From: Primula veris
Lineage: Eukaryota > Streptophyta > Magnoliopsida > Ericales > Primulaceae
NCBI GenBank assembly: GCA_963682055.1
Contig: OY821740.1
Coordinates: 46,768,795-46,832,794, forward strand
Reading direction: 5' to 3'
Length of the DNA stretch: 64,000 bases
Each line of letters opens with the position of its first letter. Positions within the stretch are counted from its first letter, which is position 1. Under the pieces are notes generated by a model. The model ran no database searches. It had not been told where the DNA came from and worked only from the letters and a program-made list of their open reading frames with translations. The position numbers and the translations under genes are program-made. Shown here piece after piece: positions 23,752 through 34,800 of the stretch.

Positions 23752-24246
23752 AACGCTGCCAGTTATATGAAAGAAAGGAAAATGAGCTTTTATAAACATC
23801 CTCTATTTGTAATATCACAAAAGTAGTAATCCAATAAGTCGCTGCTCACACTCTCGTTTTAGACCTTTTTTTGTTTTAAAATGAATATTTTGGTTACTTA
23901 AGAAACACCTTCAAGGATACGAATCTGAGAATAAATTGGGTTAAAAGTAAAGACGTGTAACCATCTCCTATAGCATATAATCATCTACAGCTTCTTTAAC
24001 ATATTATCATTCTTGTTCGTATCTCTGTTGAATTAATGTTTCAAGAACAAGAAGTATTCATTCTAGAATGTCTTGTTAACTGGGATCTTCATATGATGAA
24101 ACTTCTTTTTCTTCCTCTTAATCCTTTTCTTCTTCGTCAACCGAATCTCGTCCTTCAATGAATTTCATTGTCCAATAATTCAAAGTTTGAATGTTCTTCA
24201 TAATCAATATCACTTTGATCTTCTTCATAAAACATTTCTTCAGAAA

Positions 24247-24785
24247 TGTCTTAATCATTTACAATTGGTGCAAACCAATTTTCCTCATGATAAAACCATC
24301 AACATAATCATTGAAAGTCGGAACTAATATATCCCTAAGCACATTTCTGTAAAATATGCAAGCGGGTTCCACAAGAGTAAACTACTTTTTAATTGAATAA
24401 GTAACAGCCCGTTACAAGAAGAAAGAACTATTGCCAGTGATTACGCAACAAGCGTTCATTGATTGGGATACTCACACTTTCAGAGCAGAATTGGTTGTCG
24501 AGTGAATGGAATGAAAAACATTTTTTCTGCGAAGGAGATGAAATAAAAATCTTATGGGTGTATGTATGGCACGGAAATTGTGTTCCTGAATCCTGATTAA
24601 AGTTTGCCATTGTTTCGAAACACACTTGAAACGTGCAAGAGTTTTATGGCATACTCTTCGCTCTTGATACTTGATAGTATCTCAATAACATTATTTTTCA
24701 TGAATTAGTGTCTTTCATGGCTGTGTATATATATATGTGGATCCACTTTTAATAAGGTAGAACGTAAAGCAACAGAAAAATTAGA
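24247..24785 (-). pseudogene. decayed F-box paralogue with large internal deletion
   Basis: On the minus strand the start of this block parallels the intact gene at 19401-20618: GCTTTACGT, then GAGATACTATCAAG, AAAACTCT and GCACGTTTC. Further matches follow, including SIPINERLLR against SIPIDEDLLR and GTGGAACCCGCTT against the same string. After the NPL-coding point the similarity jumps to the very end of the intact gene (EENWFAP against EESWFAP). About 700 bp of the central coding region is therefore deleted. Stops and frameshifts break what remains, and no useful protein could be made. Confidence 0.82.
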
Positions 24786-24879
24786 GAAATTGTTATACAG
24801 AACAATTAAAAATATACTTAAAATTAAAATACTTAAAAATAAGATAAAATTAAAGAGCTTAATTCTCAGTTAATGAAAT

Positions 24880-25609
24880 TTGAATAACATGGTAATAGTA
24901 ATTCTCACAAGGATATTGATAGACTCTAACATGAATCCTAATTCGACTAGGAAAAGGAAGTAAAACCGGAAGAAAGTAAATACTACGGTACTAGTAACTT
25001 TGAATGGGAAACTATATACTAATACTCTAATATATAAGAATACTAGTGGACGGGGCACACGCGATGCGTTTGCAAAATAAAAACTCTCAATCAACATTAT
25101 TCATAATAGTAAAAATCGAATTAATCTTAGCTATAATCGGCTATATTAGGATGCAATGAAAATTAAAGTAAAAATAGAATAAAAAAAATATAGATTGTAC
25201 CTGGGAGGGAGAGAGATTACAGAGAAGTTACAAAGTTTAAAAATAAAGGGATGTAAATATGTATTGGGAGTTATCGGCAGTTACCAATTTAAATGTGTTG
25301 TGGAGCAGTTATTTCTTTTTTGGCTTATTTTTTATTTTTGCAATTTCTGTAAACGTTTGGGGGATTTTTATAAATAATTGTTTCAATGACTCGTAATACC
25401 CTCTTCGTTTAAATAATACTTCCTCCGTTAAATTTGTTCTACTCAACTGTAATGATGATGACAATAGTATTGTTACTAATAACCTTTAAAGTTCTTTTTT
25501 AAAAATAGTAAAACTCTAATTTAAGAGGATAGCAAAGATATTGATAGAATCTAACATGAATCCTAATTTAACTAGGAAAAAGAAGTAAATTCAGAAGAAA
25601 GGAAATACC
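24880..25609. repeat. duplicated F-box upstream sequence, two copies plus a relative near 20.7 kb
   Basis: A block with ATTGATAGA, CTAACATGAATCCTAATT and ACTAGGAAAA, ending in GAAGAAAG, occurs at about 24912-24990 and again at about 25535-25609. A more divergent version lies upstream of the intact F-box gene at about 20700-20800. Related motifs with TACTTGTTATTA lie near 28740-28810 and 29035-29110. The copies indicate repeated local duplication of the F-box promoter side. Confidence 0.6.
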
Positions 25610-27675
25610 GGGGGATTCTCTTTTCCAAACCCAAATTGCTTATATTTATAACAGACGTGGGGGTTTTCAATCCCACGTCTGCGTGGCATTTATATTTTTT
25701 TTTTTTTTTTTTTTCCTTCTTTTTCCTTCTTTTCTCTTCACGTGCTGCGCGAATTTTTTTGTTTTTATTTTCTTCTTTTTTTTCTCAACGTCTTTCTTAT
25801 TCTCTTTACTTCAGTGTAATTTTAATATATACAAAATTTCTCAATCTTACCCAAAAACTTCCCCAATTTTATCCCAAAAAAATCCTAACCATCAACCATC
25901 AAATTCCTTCATATATCAAATTAATATTTTTTTTATCAAATCAACATCACCCTACCACTACAATTATCCCCAATTTTACCAAAAAAAAAAAACATCTCCC
26001 AATTTACCCCAAAAAAAAAAACATTCCCAATTTTACAAAAAAAAAACCCTAACCATCAACCATCAACCATCAAACTCGTTCATATATCAAATTAATATTT
26101 TTTTTTTCTCAAATCAACATCACTCTACCACTACATTTATCCCCAATCTTACACACAAAAAAAAACTTATCCCAATTTACCAAAATAAAACCTCCCCCAA
26201 TTTTACAAAAAATAAACTCTAACCATCAACCACCCAACTCCTTCCTATATCAAATTAATATCATTTATTTTTTCTCAAATCAACATCACTCTACCACTAC
26301 AATTATCAAGTAAGTATTTCTTTTTATTATTGAGTTTAAATTTTATGTAAATAGATATAATTATTAATAAGTTATAACATTTATTAATTAAAAGTTTTTA
26401 ACTTTTTTTATTGACCTTTAAATATTTATCTTCAAATTTGTTTAATCACAACTAATATTGAGTTCTAATTATATAATGTTATATGTTGCTTTAGATAAAT
26501 GATTAAAAAAAACTTGTTTGGGCATGTACATGTGAACTTGTTTTGTTAGAGACATTTTATTATTTTGGAGTTTAGGTTACTAATTAACTTGTTCGATTCT
26601 TATAATTTTTTTGAAGTTGAACGTATTAACTCATATATTTAAATTTATGTTAAATATTTTATTGTATCATTTATATTTGATAGTGATATTTGTTAAAATA
26701 TTCAATTGTTTAGTTACCTATGACAGAAAAAATAAAGTTAAATCCAGTCTCTAACAAAACAAGTTCACATGTACATGCCCAAACAAGTTTTTTTTAATCA
26801 TTTATCTAAAGCAACATATAACATTATATAATTAGAACTCAATATTAGTTGTGATTAAACAAATTTGAAGATAAATATTTAAAGGTCAATAAAAAAAGTT
26901 AAAAACTTTTAATTAATAAATGTTATAACTTATTAATAATTATATCTATTTACATAAAATTTAAACTCAATAATAAAAAGAAATACTTACTTGATAATTG
27001 TAGTGGTAGAGTGATGTTGATTTGAGAAAAAATAAATGATATTAATTTGATATAGGAAGGAGTTGGGTGGTTGATGGTTAGAGTTTATTTTTTGTAAAAT
27101 TGGGGGAGATTTTATTTTGGTAAATTGGGATAAGTTTTTTTTTTGTGTGTAAAATTGGGGATAAATGTAGTGGTAGAGTGATGTTGATTTGAGAAAAAAA
27201 AATATTAATTTGATATATGAAGGAGTTTGATGTTTGATGGTTGATGGTTAGGGTTTTTTTTTTGTAAAATTGAGAATGTTTTTTTTTTTGGGTAAATTGG
27301 GAGATGTTTTTTTTTTTGGTAAAATTGGGGATAATTGTAGTGGTAGGGTGATGTTGATTTGATAAAAAAAATATTAATTTGATATATGAAGGAATTTGAT
27401 GGTTGATGGTTAGGGTTTTTTTGGGATAAAATTGGGGAAGTTTTTGGGTAAGATTGAGAAATTTTGTATATATTAAAATTACACTGAAGTAAAGAGAATA
27501 AGAAAGACGTTGAGAAAAAAAAGAAGAAAATAAAAACAAAAAAATTCGCGCAGCACGTGAAGAGAAAAGAAGGAAAAAAAAAAATATATAAATGCCACGC
27601 AGACGTGGGATTGAAAACCGTCTGTTATAAATATAAGCAATTTGGGTTTGGAAAAGAGAATCCCCCGGAAATACC
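25601..27675. repeat. 9-bp target-site duplication flanking the palindrome
   Basis: GGAAATACC occurs at 25601-25609 directly before the left arm and again, identically, at 27667-27675 directly after the right arm. A perfect 9-bp duplication is the insertion scar expected of a Mutator-superfamily transposase. Confidence 0.9.
25610..27666. mobile_element. foldback Mutator-like element, 2.06 kb near-perfect palindrome
   Basis: The left arm (25610-26553, about 944 bp) starts GGGGGATTCTCTTTTCC. The right arm (26747-27666, about 920 bp) is its reverse complement, ending GGAAAAGAGAATCCCCC. Only 193 bp separate them. The inner 270 bp of the arms look identical by eye. Outer differences are mostly homopolymer lengths plus a 5-bp indel near the tip, where the left arm has ACGTGGGGGTTTT and the right-arm complement has ACGGTTTT. 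Each arm holds about three copies of a 160-170 bp unit containing CTAACCATCAACCATCAAA and CCACTACAATTATCCCC. The open frames in the arms are low-complexity and show no transposase features. The perfect flanking 9-mer and near-identical arms suggest a recent insertion or ongoing arm homogenisation. Confidence 0.88.
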
Positions 27676-27732
27676 CCTCCCTCTCTCTCTATATATATAT
27701 ACTATCGGATCTGCCTACCCGGTGTAAATCAA

Positions 27733-27822
27733 AAAATATATATAACGATAGAATATTTGACGAAAATATATATAACGATAGAATATTTGACGAAAATATA
27801 TATAACGATAGAATATTTGACG
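27733..27822. repeat. 30-bp minisatellite, three copies
   Basis: Three perfect head-to-tail copies of a 30-bp unit containing ATATATAACGATAGAATA and ending TTTGACG. The unit is a multiple of three, so one frame stays open as a repeated decapeptide (ENIYNDRIFD). I do not regard that as a gene. Confidence 0.92.
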
Positions 27823-29276
27823 AAGATAATGATTTTTGTTATACTACTACTCATTACGCATGCGTTGCGTGTGCGACACGTGATATATATATATATATAT
27901 GATCCAGTTAAATAAATTTTTAAAAATATATTGATTGAATGAATATATTAAATTAGAAATGATGAGTAATATAATGTTTTTGTTATACAAAATACACGTA
28001 AAACGATTTTGTTTGGTATATGATTATAATTGTTTTGAAAATATAATGATTTTTGTGTTTTTTTATATTTTAAATTGAATAAATATAAATGAGTAATTAG
28101 TAAAAAAAATTAGAGTATATTTTTTTTTAAAAAAGGTCTAAGTTGTACAGTTTCATTTGACTCGGTAACTAATGGGAAACTGTATACTAATAAACCCTAA
28201 TAGTATAAGAATACTAGTAACCCAAGGCAATGCGTGCGATCTCTTATTTATTGATTTTGTAAACAAAATAAGTAATTAACATTTCAATGAATCATGAATA
28301 TAATAAATTATGTAGAATACTTAAATAAAAATAAAGACGAAAATTTAGAAAAGTTAGCCTTGATGAAGAACTAAACAATGGTGGAACTTTTTTCAAATTA
28401 AAGAATTTGATGGGCTACTGAAGTTTTGAATATGGGTTAATGGATTAGTTGTTTTTCTTGTTTTTGAAAATAAATGGGTAGTTACCGAACGATTTCTTTT
28501 TATATTTGTGACAGTTGTATTTCTAACTTCTTAAGGGTATTTTTGAAAAATCTAAAATTTGTCAGGGTATTTTCGTAACTAACCTTGCCGGTTTTATAAG
28601 CCCTCTTCACATAAACGTATTTTTGAAAATTCTAAAATTTATCATGGTATTTGCGTAAATAACTTTGCTGGCTTCATAAACGCTCTTCATACAAACTAAT
28701 GGTAATAGATAAAAAGGAAATAAAAACACACAAGAAAGTTCTTCTACTCAACTGTAAGTAATGATGATGACAATCGTACTTGTTATTACTAATTTTGTAA
28801 GTTCTTGTTGAATAAGGGAAAAAGCCAACAAGTGTGCTCAAGCCCCGGTTAATAATGTATGAAATTTGTTTAGAATTGTTTGTTATAGTACTACATTAAT
28901 AGTATTTCCTTATTTAAGTAGTTAAATACATAAAAATGGTAATGTTATAATGTGATGGTATAAGTGCAACTAATATTGGTATTAAATGAAAACTTGATTA
29001 TAGAAATGTATTTAATGATTAAACGATTGTCCATACTACTCTAATTTAAGAGGATAACAATGATGTTGATAATCGTACTTGTTATTAATAACCTTTCAAG
29101 TTCTTTTAAAAAAAATAGGACAACTCTAATTTAAGAGGTAGTTATCGATACACATTGATGATTGATGATAATTTCTACTTGCATAGGGAATTTTTTTTTA
29201 CAGTGTGTACATACATATGTGCAACTCTTCTACTTTTACATACTTCCAATCATTTCATCAAAAGTTTCTTCTTGCA
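27823..29276. other. AT-rich spacer before the methyltransferase
   Basis: No gene is seen apart from duplicated non-coding blocks. The region just before 29277 would hold the methyltransferase promoter and leader; I cannot assign a TATA box with confidence. Confidence 0.45.
28537..28696. repeat. 80-bp tandem duplication, two diverged copies
   Basis: Two adjacent 80-bp copies both begin GTATTTTTGAAAA and run through TCTAAAATTT, a GGTATTT-type segment and a CTCTTCA-type end. They start at 28537 and 28617. Confidence 0.75.
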
Positions 29277-30993
29277 ATGAAGAAAACCAAAGGCTGTTCA
29301 GAACATAATGATGATGATGTGTTTTCAGCAGCGATGCAATTAGCAAGCTCTTCGGCGCTTCCCTTTGCTCTGAGAGCCGCAGTGGAGCTACGCTTATTCG
29401 AGATCATAGCTGCTTCAGGAAGTGACTTTCTCTCTTCGAAGGATATTGCATCTTGTATCGACACACATAACTCTGACGCCCCTGTGATGGTCGAACGAAT
29501 ACTAAGGTTCCTTGCGAGCTCTTCGGTTCTTAAATATGAAGTTGATGATGAACATGGGAGTTTGTTGTATGGTTTAAACCCTATTTGCAAATACTTTGTT
29601 GGGGATAAAGATGGTGTTTCTCTAGCTCCCTACTTGCTTCTTCTCCAGGATGAAGTGGTCATTGAATCTTGGTCTGTTTTTCCTTCTCGAGATGTTTTTT
29701 GGCTAGTTTTGGTTGTAACTTTCTTTCTGTTGTTTCATATTGATATATAGTTCATTGAAAATATACATACCAACTTTAGGATGCAATAATGTGGTTAATG
29801 AATTTCCCAAATGACAACTTTGATCGCATAGTTATACTATATTACTATTTGACTAAAATTTTAAAATTTTCATAAATACCATAAATATGCATATCTAAAT
29901 ATTGGAAATGGAAGCAGTAAGTATATTTTATAAAAATTAGCTTAATGGTTGGAACATTTTGATGTAGGTACCATGTAAAAGATGCAGTTGTAGATGGAAT
30001 TATCCCATTTAACAAAGCACATGGAATGAGTGCGCTTGAGTTCCCAGCTAGAGACCAAAGATTCAATGAGATATTTAATCAAGCTATGCAAAGTCATACA
30101 AATATTACCATGAAAAGGATTTTTGAGGTTTATGAGGGTTTTGAGGGACTGACCGAGATCATAGATGTGGGTGGAGGATCTGGTGCAAACTTAGGTGCAA
30201 TAATCTTAAAATACCCAAACATTAAAGGCATCAACTTCGATTTGCCTCATGTCATACGAGATGCACCGCCTTGCAAAGGTAACATGTACTGGGTTTGTTT
30301 GGCCACAGCTTTCAAGTTCGGCATTTTACATTTTATGCTCTTTTAAGTTTTCCATTTGGTATCTAACTAAGCTGTAATCTTTTCCTAGTTCCATGGACTC
30401 AATGAGCTAGCTATAGGCTGTAGCTAGGATTGATCTAGCTTTTTCCTTGCTCGGGAAAAGTTAACCAGTTAATTTAAATTATGGAACCTAACGAGAAAAT
30501 ATTACGGATTTGACATGAAATGGTTCTTTTGTTGCTAGGTGTGGAACATGTTGCAGGAGACATGTTCGAAAAAGTTCCTAGTGGAGAAGTCATCTTCATG
30601 AAGGTCGGGGAAAAATGTGAAAAAACTTTTTGATTTTCTGTAATATACCATAACTCACCTAATTTTATCCTTCTTTTTTTTTTACTGTTTCAGTACATAC
30701 TTCATGATTGGAGAGACGATGAATGCTTGAGGTTATTGAAGATTTGTTGGAAAGCATTATCCAAACATGGGAAAATTATAGTGGTTGAATCAGTGTTACC
30801 TCCGTATCCCGAGACTAATGATATAGCAAACAACGTCTTTCGTTCAGATTTACAAATGTTGACATTGAATCTGGGAGGGAAGGAGAGGACAGAGAGAGAA
30901 TACAATGATTTGGCAAGAAAAGCTGGATTCACGGGAACCAAGGTTATATGTAATGTGCATAGCGTATCGGTAATCGAGTTTTATAAGATGTGA
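29277..30993 (+). CDS. COMT-like SAM-dependent O-methyltransferase, 356 aa, four exons
   Basis: Class II plant O-methyltransferases move a methyl group from S-adenosylmethionine to a phenolic hydroxyl of phenylpropanoids, flavonoids or alkaloids. The spliced model is 29277-29671, 29968-30278, 30539-30603 and 30694-30993, 1071 nt ending TGA. Exon 1 encodes the N-terminal dimerisation domain ([18 protein letters not shown]). The SAM-binding glycine loop [11 protein letters not shown] begins near residue 198. [19 protein letters not shown] and ILHDWRDDE follow. The catalytic base is His261, with Glu289 and Glu321 placed exactly 28 and 60 residues later, the same spacing as in alfalfa [23 protein letters not shown] is the usual C-terminal block. 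An upstream in-frame ATG at 29205 exists, but MKKTK at 29277 gives a normal N-terminus. The gene appears intact. The substrate cannot be read from sequence. It converges with the LUH gene. Confidence 0.93.
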
Positions 30994-31819
30994 AGCAATT
31001 AGCGAGAAGAAGTAAAGGACCATGAATCGTCCCAATACCTCAAAAACCTCTACTTCATCCGTCGCAGAATGCTTTATAATTGTATTAGCTTGCATAATAA
31101 ATTCCCGATTCCCCTGATTCGGTTGTTCAAGTATATTGAGATACTTTGCCTCCTTCCATTTATTATGAAATAAATTTATAAATTCCCATTTCCTTGGGTT
31201 GTTTTAAGTAAACCAGCATTGCATCGTCCATTAGATAATCAGTCTTTTGCTTGCATATTATGACTATTTTCCAGAGCATATTAGCTGGTCTTGATGGACA
31301 TGGTGAACTCAAATAAACTCATCTGCAAAGAAAGAAAAGATATCTAACAACAATGAAATCTGTATACATTACGAGCCTACTAATATTTGCCACGAACCAG
31401 CATGAATCGAAAAACATCAGCGACTTGTGTATGAAAACTTAAAAAGAACAGTAGTCAAAGTTGCTATGCGAATGATTATAAGGGTGCAGTCATTTAAACT
31501 CTTTAAAAATTTATAAAACCATCCTTTACAATGTCACATAAAACCAGGCACTCAAACCACTTCGAGAAATGCCACAAGAAGATGACTAATTGGTGTGCAC
31601 CATGGTGAATTTTATCAAGGTAACAATTAAAAGAAACAAACCAAATCATTTGTTCTCTTACTATTCAAACTGCTATCTATGTATCTAAAATAGAAAACAG
31701 ACGATAAGATTTGTGAAATGTGCAACAAGGCATATAGTATTTGCTCAGAAAGCCTAACACCTTGTGTTGCTTTTTCTATACGCTGCAACTTATTACTTGT
31801 CAAGCAAGCGATTTTTTAT
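30994..31819. other. convergent 3' spacer between methyltransferase and LUH
   Basis: This should hold both 3' untranslated regions. AATAAA-like signals are frequent in such AT-rich DNA (for example near 31095 and 31165), so I do not assign polyadenylation sites. Confidence 0.4.
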
Positions 31820-34800
31820 TTATTTCCAGAGTTTAACAGAGCTATCATGACTAGCAGAGGCAACCATTCCAGTTCGAGGTGATTGTGCTAAAGCAGCAAT
31901 GATGTTCTCATGCGCAGGCACAGTCATGCTCTTGTTTTCTGCCATATTCCACAGCTCCAATGACTGCAATAATATATACGAAATTATATCAAGCCATGGC
32001 AAAAATTAATGAGAAAATCCGTCCACAAGTTAGGGTCGAGATGACTGTTTTTTTTTGTCGAGATGACTGTTATTTTAAGAAAAAATCAAGTAATAGAGGA
32101 GAAAAAAAGGGAAGAAACGAACAAGGAAAACCCAATCATTCGATGGACAAAAAGTCACCAAGATAACATAATCATGGGAGATCTGCTCAGTGGTCAGTGG
32201 GAACATTCTTCCTTAAATCATCTCTAAGGGTTAATCAATAAATTTAAACTTACCCATTTAATTTTAAAGAAACCCTAAATCGTGCCTACAGGAAAGTGAC
32301 ATTGCCATAAGTAGATCTCCAAAAACTTCGAGACCGATGCTAAAAGTGAGAAGGAAAAAAAGACCCCTCTCGGGCTTTTATTTTTGTCCATTATCAAAAC
32401 CGAAATGGTAATTAAACTTGCTAGATACAAGAAAGTCTTCTTTTCAATAATGGATACGCCACGCAATTACTAAAGAAAATTACATCTCCACTTTTTAAAT
32501 AACTAAAACTAATAGAAGTAAAGTACTCCGCAAATATGTCTATCCAGCCAAAAACTTCTAGCTTATTCAGCGTTAGACCAGAAAATCTCAACTTTTAATA
32601 ATCTGATCAACCATATGCTAGCCAGAAAAAAAACTAGCTTCTAGTTGCAATCAGGTCACAGCTTAAAGTAAGCAGTTACAAAACTACTACACGCGCAGAC
32701 ATGTCGGTTCATGCAGCATAGAGTTTCTATGTTATTCAGCCCAAACACCGGGAAAAGGGTTAAATCAAATGCAATCCAACTTTTAACAATACAAACAAAG
32801 TAAAGTAAGTACCCGAAGTCCACCGATCACCAAAAGGGCTGAATAACTTGGATGGAATACACAAGAATGGAACTGATTCCCACTGGAAGTGAGCTCATGT
32901 ACACATTCCCCAGTCGCTAACGACCACACTTTCACAGATTCCTCACTCACAGATGCCAAAAAGTCTCCATTTTGATCCCAGCATAGGTAGTTTACCACAC
33001 CAGAGTGTCCCTAATTTTCAAATAAGAAAAATAAAATATTGCTCCCATATGAATGCCTGAGATTGAAACATAAATTTACTTAAACAAAAGGTTAATTACA
33101 GTTTTATGCACTGAAGTATAATCCTATTTCATCAACCTATAAAAATTCGCAATTACTACCCTAATCTAAAAATTCTTCTGGCTTTTGTACACTTCATCCG
33201 ATAAAAAGAGAGCATAGTTTGGGATTCAAATAGGAAAAAAAAACTTGATACAATAGCATACATCTGCACGTGCGCGCGCGCGCGGGGGGGTGGGGGGTGG
33301 GGGGGGAAGATAGCAGCTATGAAATTTGCTTCCACTTAGTACACTAAGGCTGTGTTTTGTGCAAAGAATCCCTTGTTAGATGATGTAATCTAGAAGAACT
33401 TGTTGATTTTTGATCCATTATTTATTGGAAATTATATTCCAGCAAAAAATAATTGCACCAAACAGAGCCCAATTGTCGCCAAGACAAATAATGTTGGTGT
33501 AATTTGTGTCGGTTGGTGTATAAAATCCAAGGCAGGCTATTTAGTGTGCGAAACTATAATTAACCTTTAAAGAAAAGAGAGAGTAACACAAACCGCGAAG
33601 GAAAGCGTTTGCGTATCAGTTTCCACATCAAAGATTGAAACCACCTTATCTGATGCTGCTGCTAGTAAGTGTCCAGTGATTGGTTGAAATCTCACTTGAG
33701 CACTGCCTCCTTGCTATGTACCAAATAAAGAATATAAAATTTCAGCAATAATACAGATCCCGAGGAAAGAAAACATAAAAATTCCGACAACAATATTCCC
33801 CAGACTATAAACAAATCTCAATTTGATTCCGAAAAATCTGACTGCAACTCCAACGTATCCCATATTTTAGGTAAAATTCATATTTGATCCCCATAGTTAC
33901 AATTGAAGCACTGCTGGTCCCTATAATTTGAGTAAGGTACACTAATAGTTACTGCATTTTAAGTAGATTACAGGTAAGGTCTTAGTGGAAGGGATCACCA
34001 ATGTGACATAGTGAAACCATCTGGACCCACTGCCGTAACTTGTTTAAACTGTGAGGACCAACAGTGTTGCAAGTAAAACTATGAGGACAAATAGTGTTGC
34101 GAATAAAAACTGTGAGGACCAATTAAAAAACCTAAGTAGAAACTAGAGAGACTAGTTCTGTAATTCACCCTAAATTTTTTATACAGACTGAAAAACTGAG
34201 TCAAACTACAAGTCCAACCTTAGAAACACGAGCGCAAGTGAAGGGGCTGATGTTCCAATACCGAATTTCATTGTTACTATCACAAAAACAGAAGAGATCA
34301 CTCTTCTTGGGATTGAAATCTAGGGACATAACATGTGAAGTGTGCCCAGTATACGCATGCAAACAATAGTTTGGCTGCATCAATAAGTAAGCAAGTCATG
34401 GAATTGGCAATATAATAAAAAAAGAAATTCTTGGGGGGCAGAACATAGATAGTAGAAAGGACTATGCAATTTTTTCAAAAAAGAGAGGAGAGATTCCTAC
34501 ATTAGCTGCATCCCACAACCGCACTGACTTGTCAAATGATGCTGTGGCCAATTGGGTTGAATTTGGCCTAAACCGTACATCTGTGATTAAACATTGGTGT
34601 TCTTCTGGGGTATTCTCTGTTTGTAAGGTATCCATGTTCCATAGAACAGCCTGACACAAGTAACAGCAGGAGCAATTAATAAGGAATATCACCAAAGGAG
34701 AAAAACACTTGTATATATACAAATCAAGACCAATGAGAAAATTCAATTCACAAGTCTCTAAGAAAATCTATTATTCAACATGGCTACCTAGTCTGGAAAG

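Noticed and set aside
25636..26222. Open reading frames of 138 and 179 codons in the left arm of the palindrome
   Set aside because: They translate homopolymer and repeat sequence (poly-Phe, poly-Lys, Asn/Pro/His runs), are mirrored in the right arm, and show no domain. They are a by-product of the element's composition.
27642..27902. 86-codon frame with a repeated ENIYNDRIFD decapeptide
   Set aside because: The repetition comes from the 30-bp minisatellite length being a multiple of three. There is no start context, homology or gene structure around it.
29205..29276. Upstream ATG extending the methyltransferase by 24 residues
   Set aside because: The extension is not like any family N-terminus, whereas the ATG at 29277 gives the usual length, so I kept the downstream start.
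31960..32466. Short frames in the LUH intron between 31964 and 32812
   Set aside because: They lie wholly within an intron with good splice sites on both sides and show no domain similarity.
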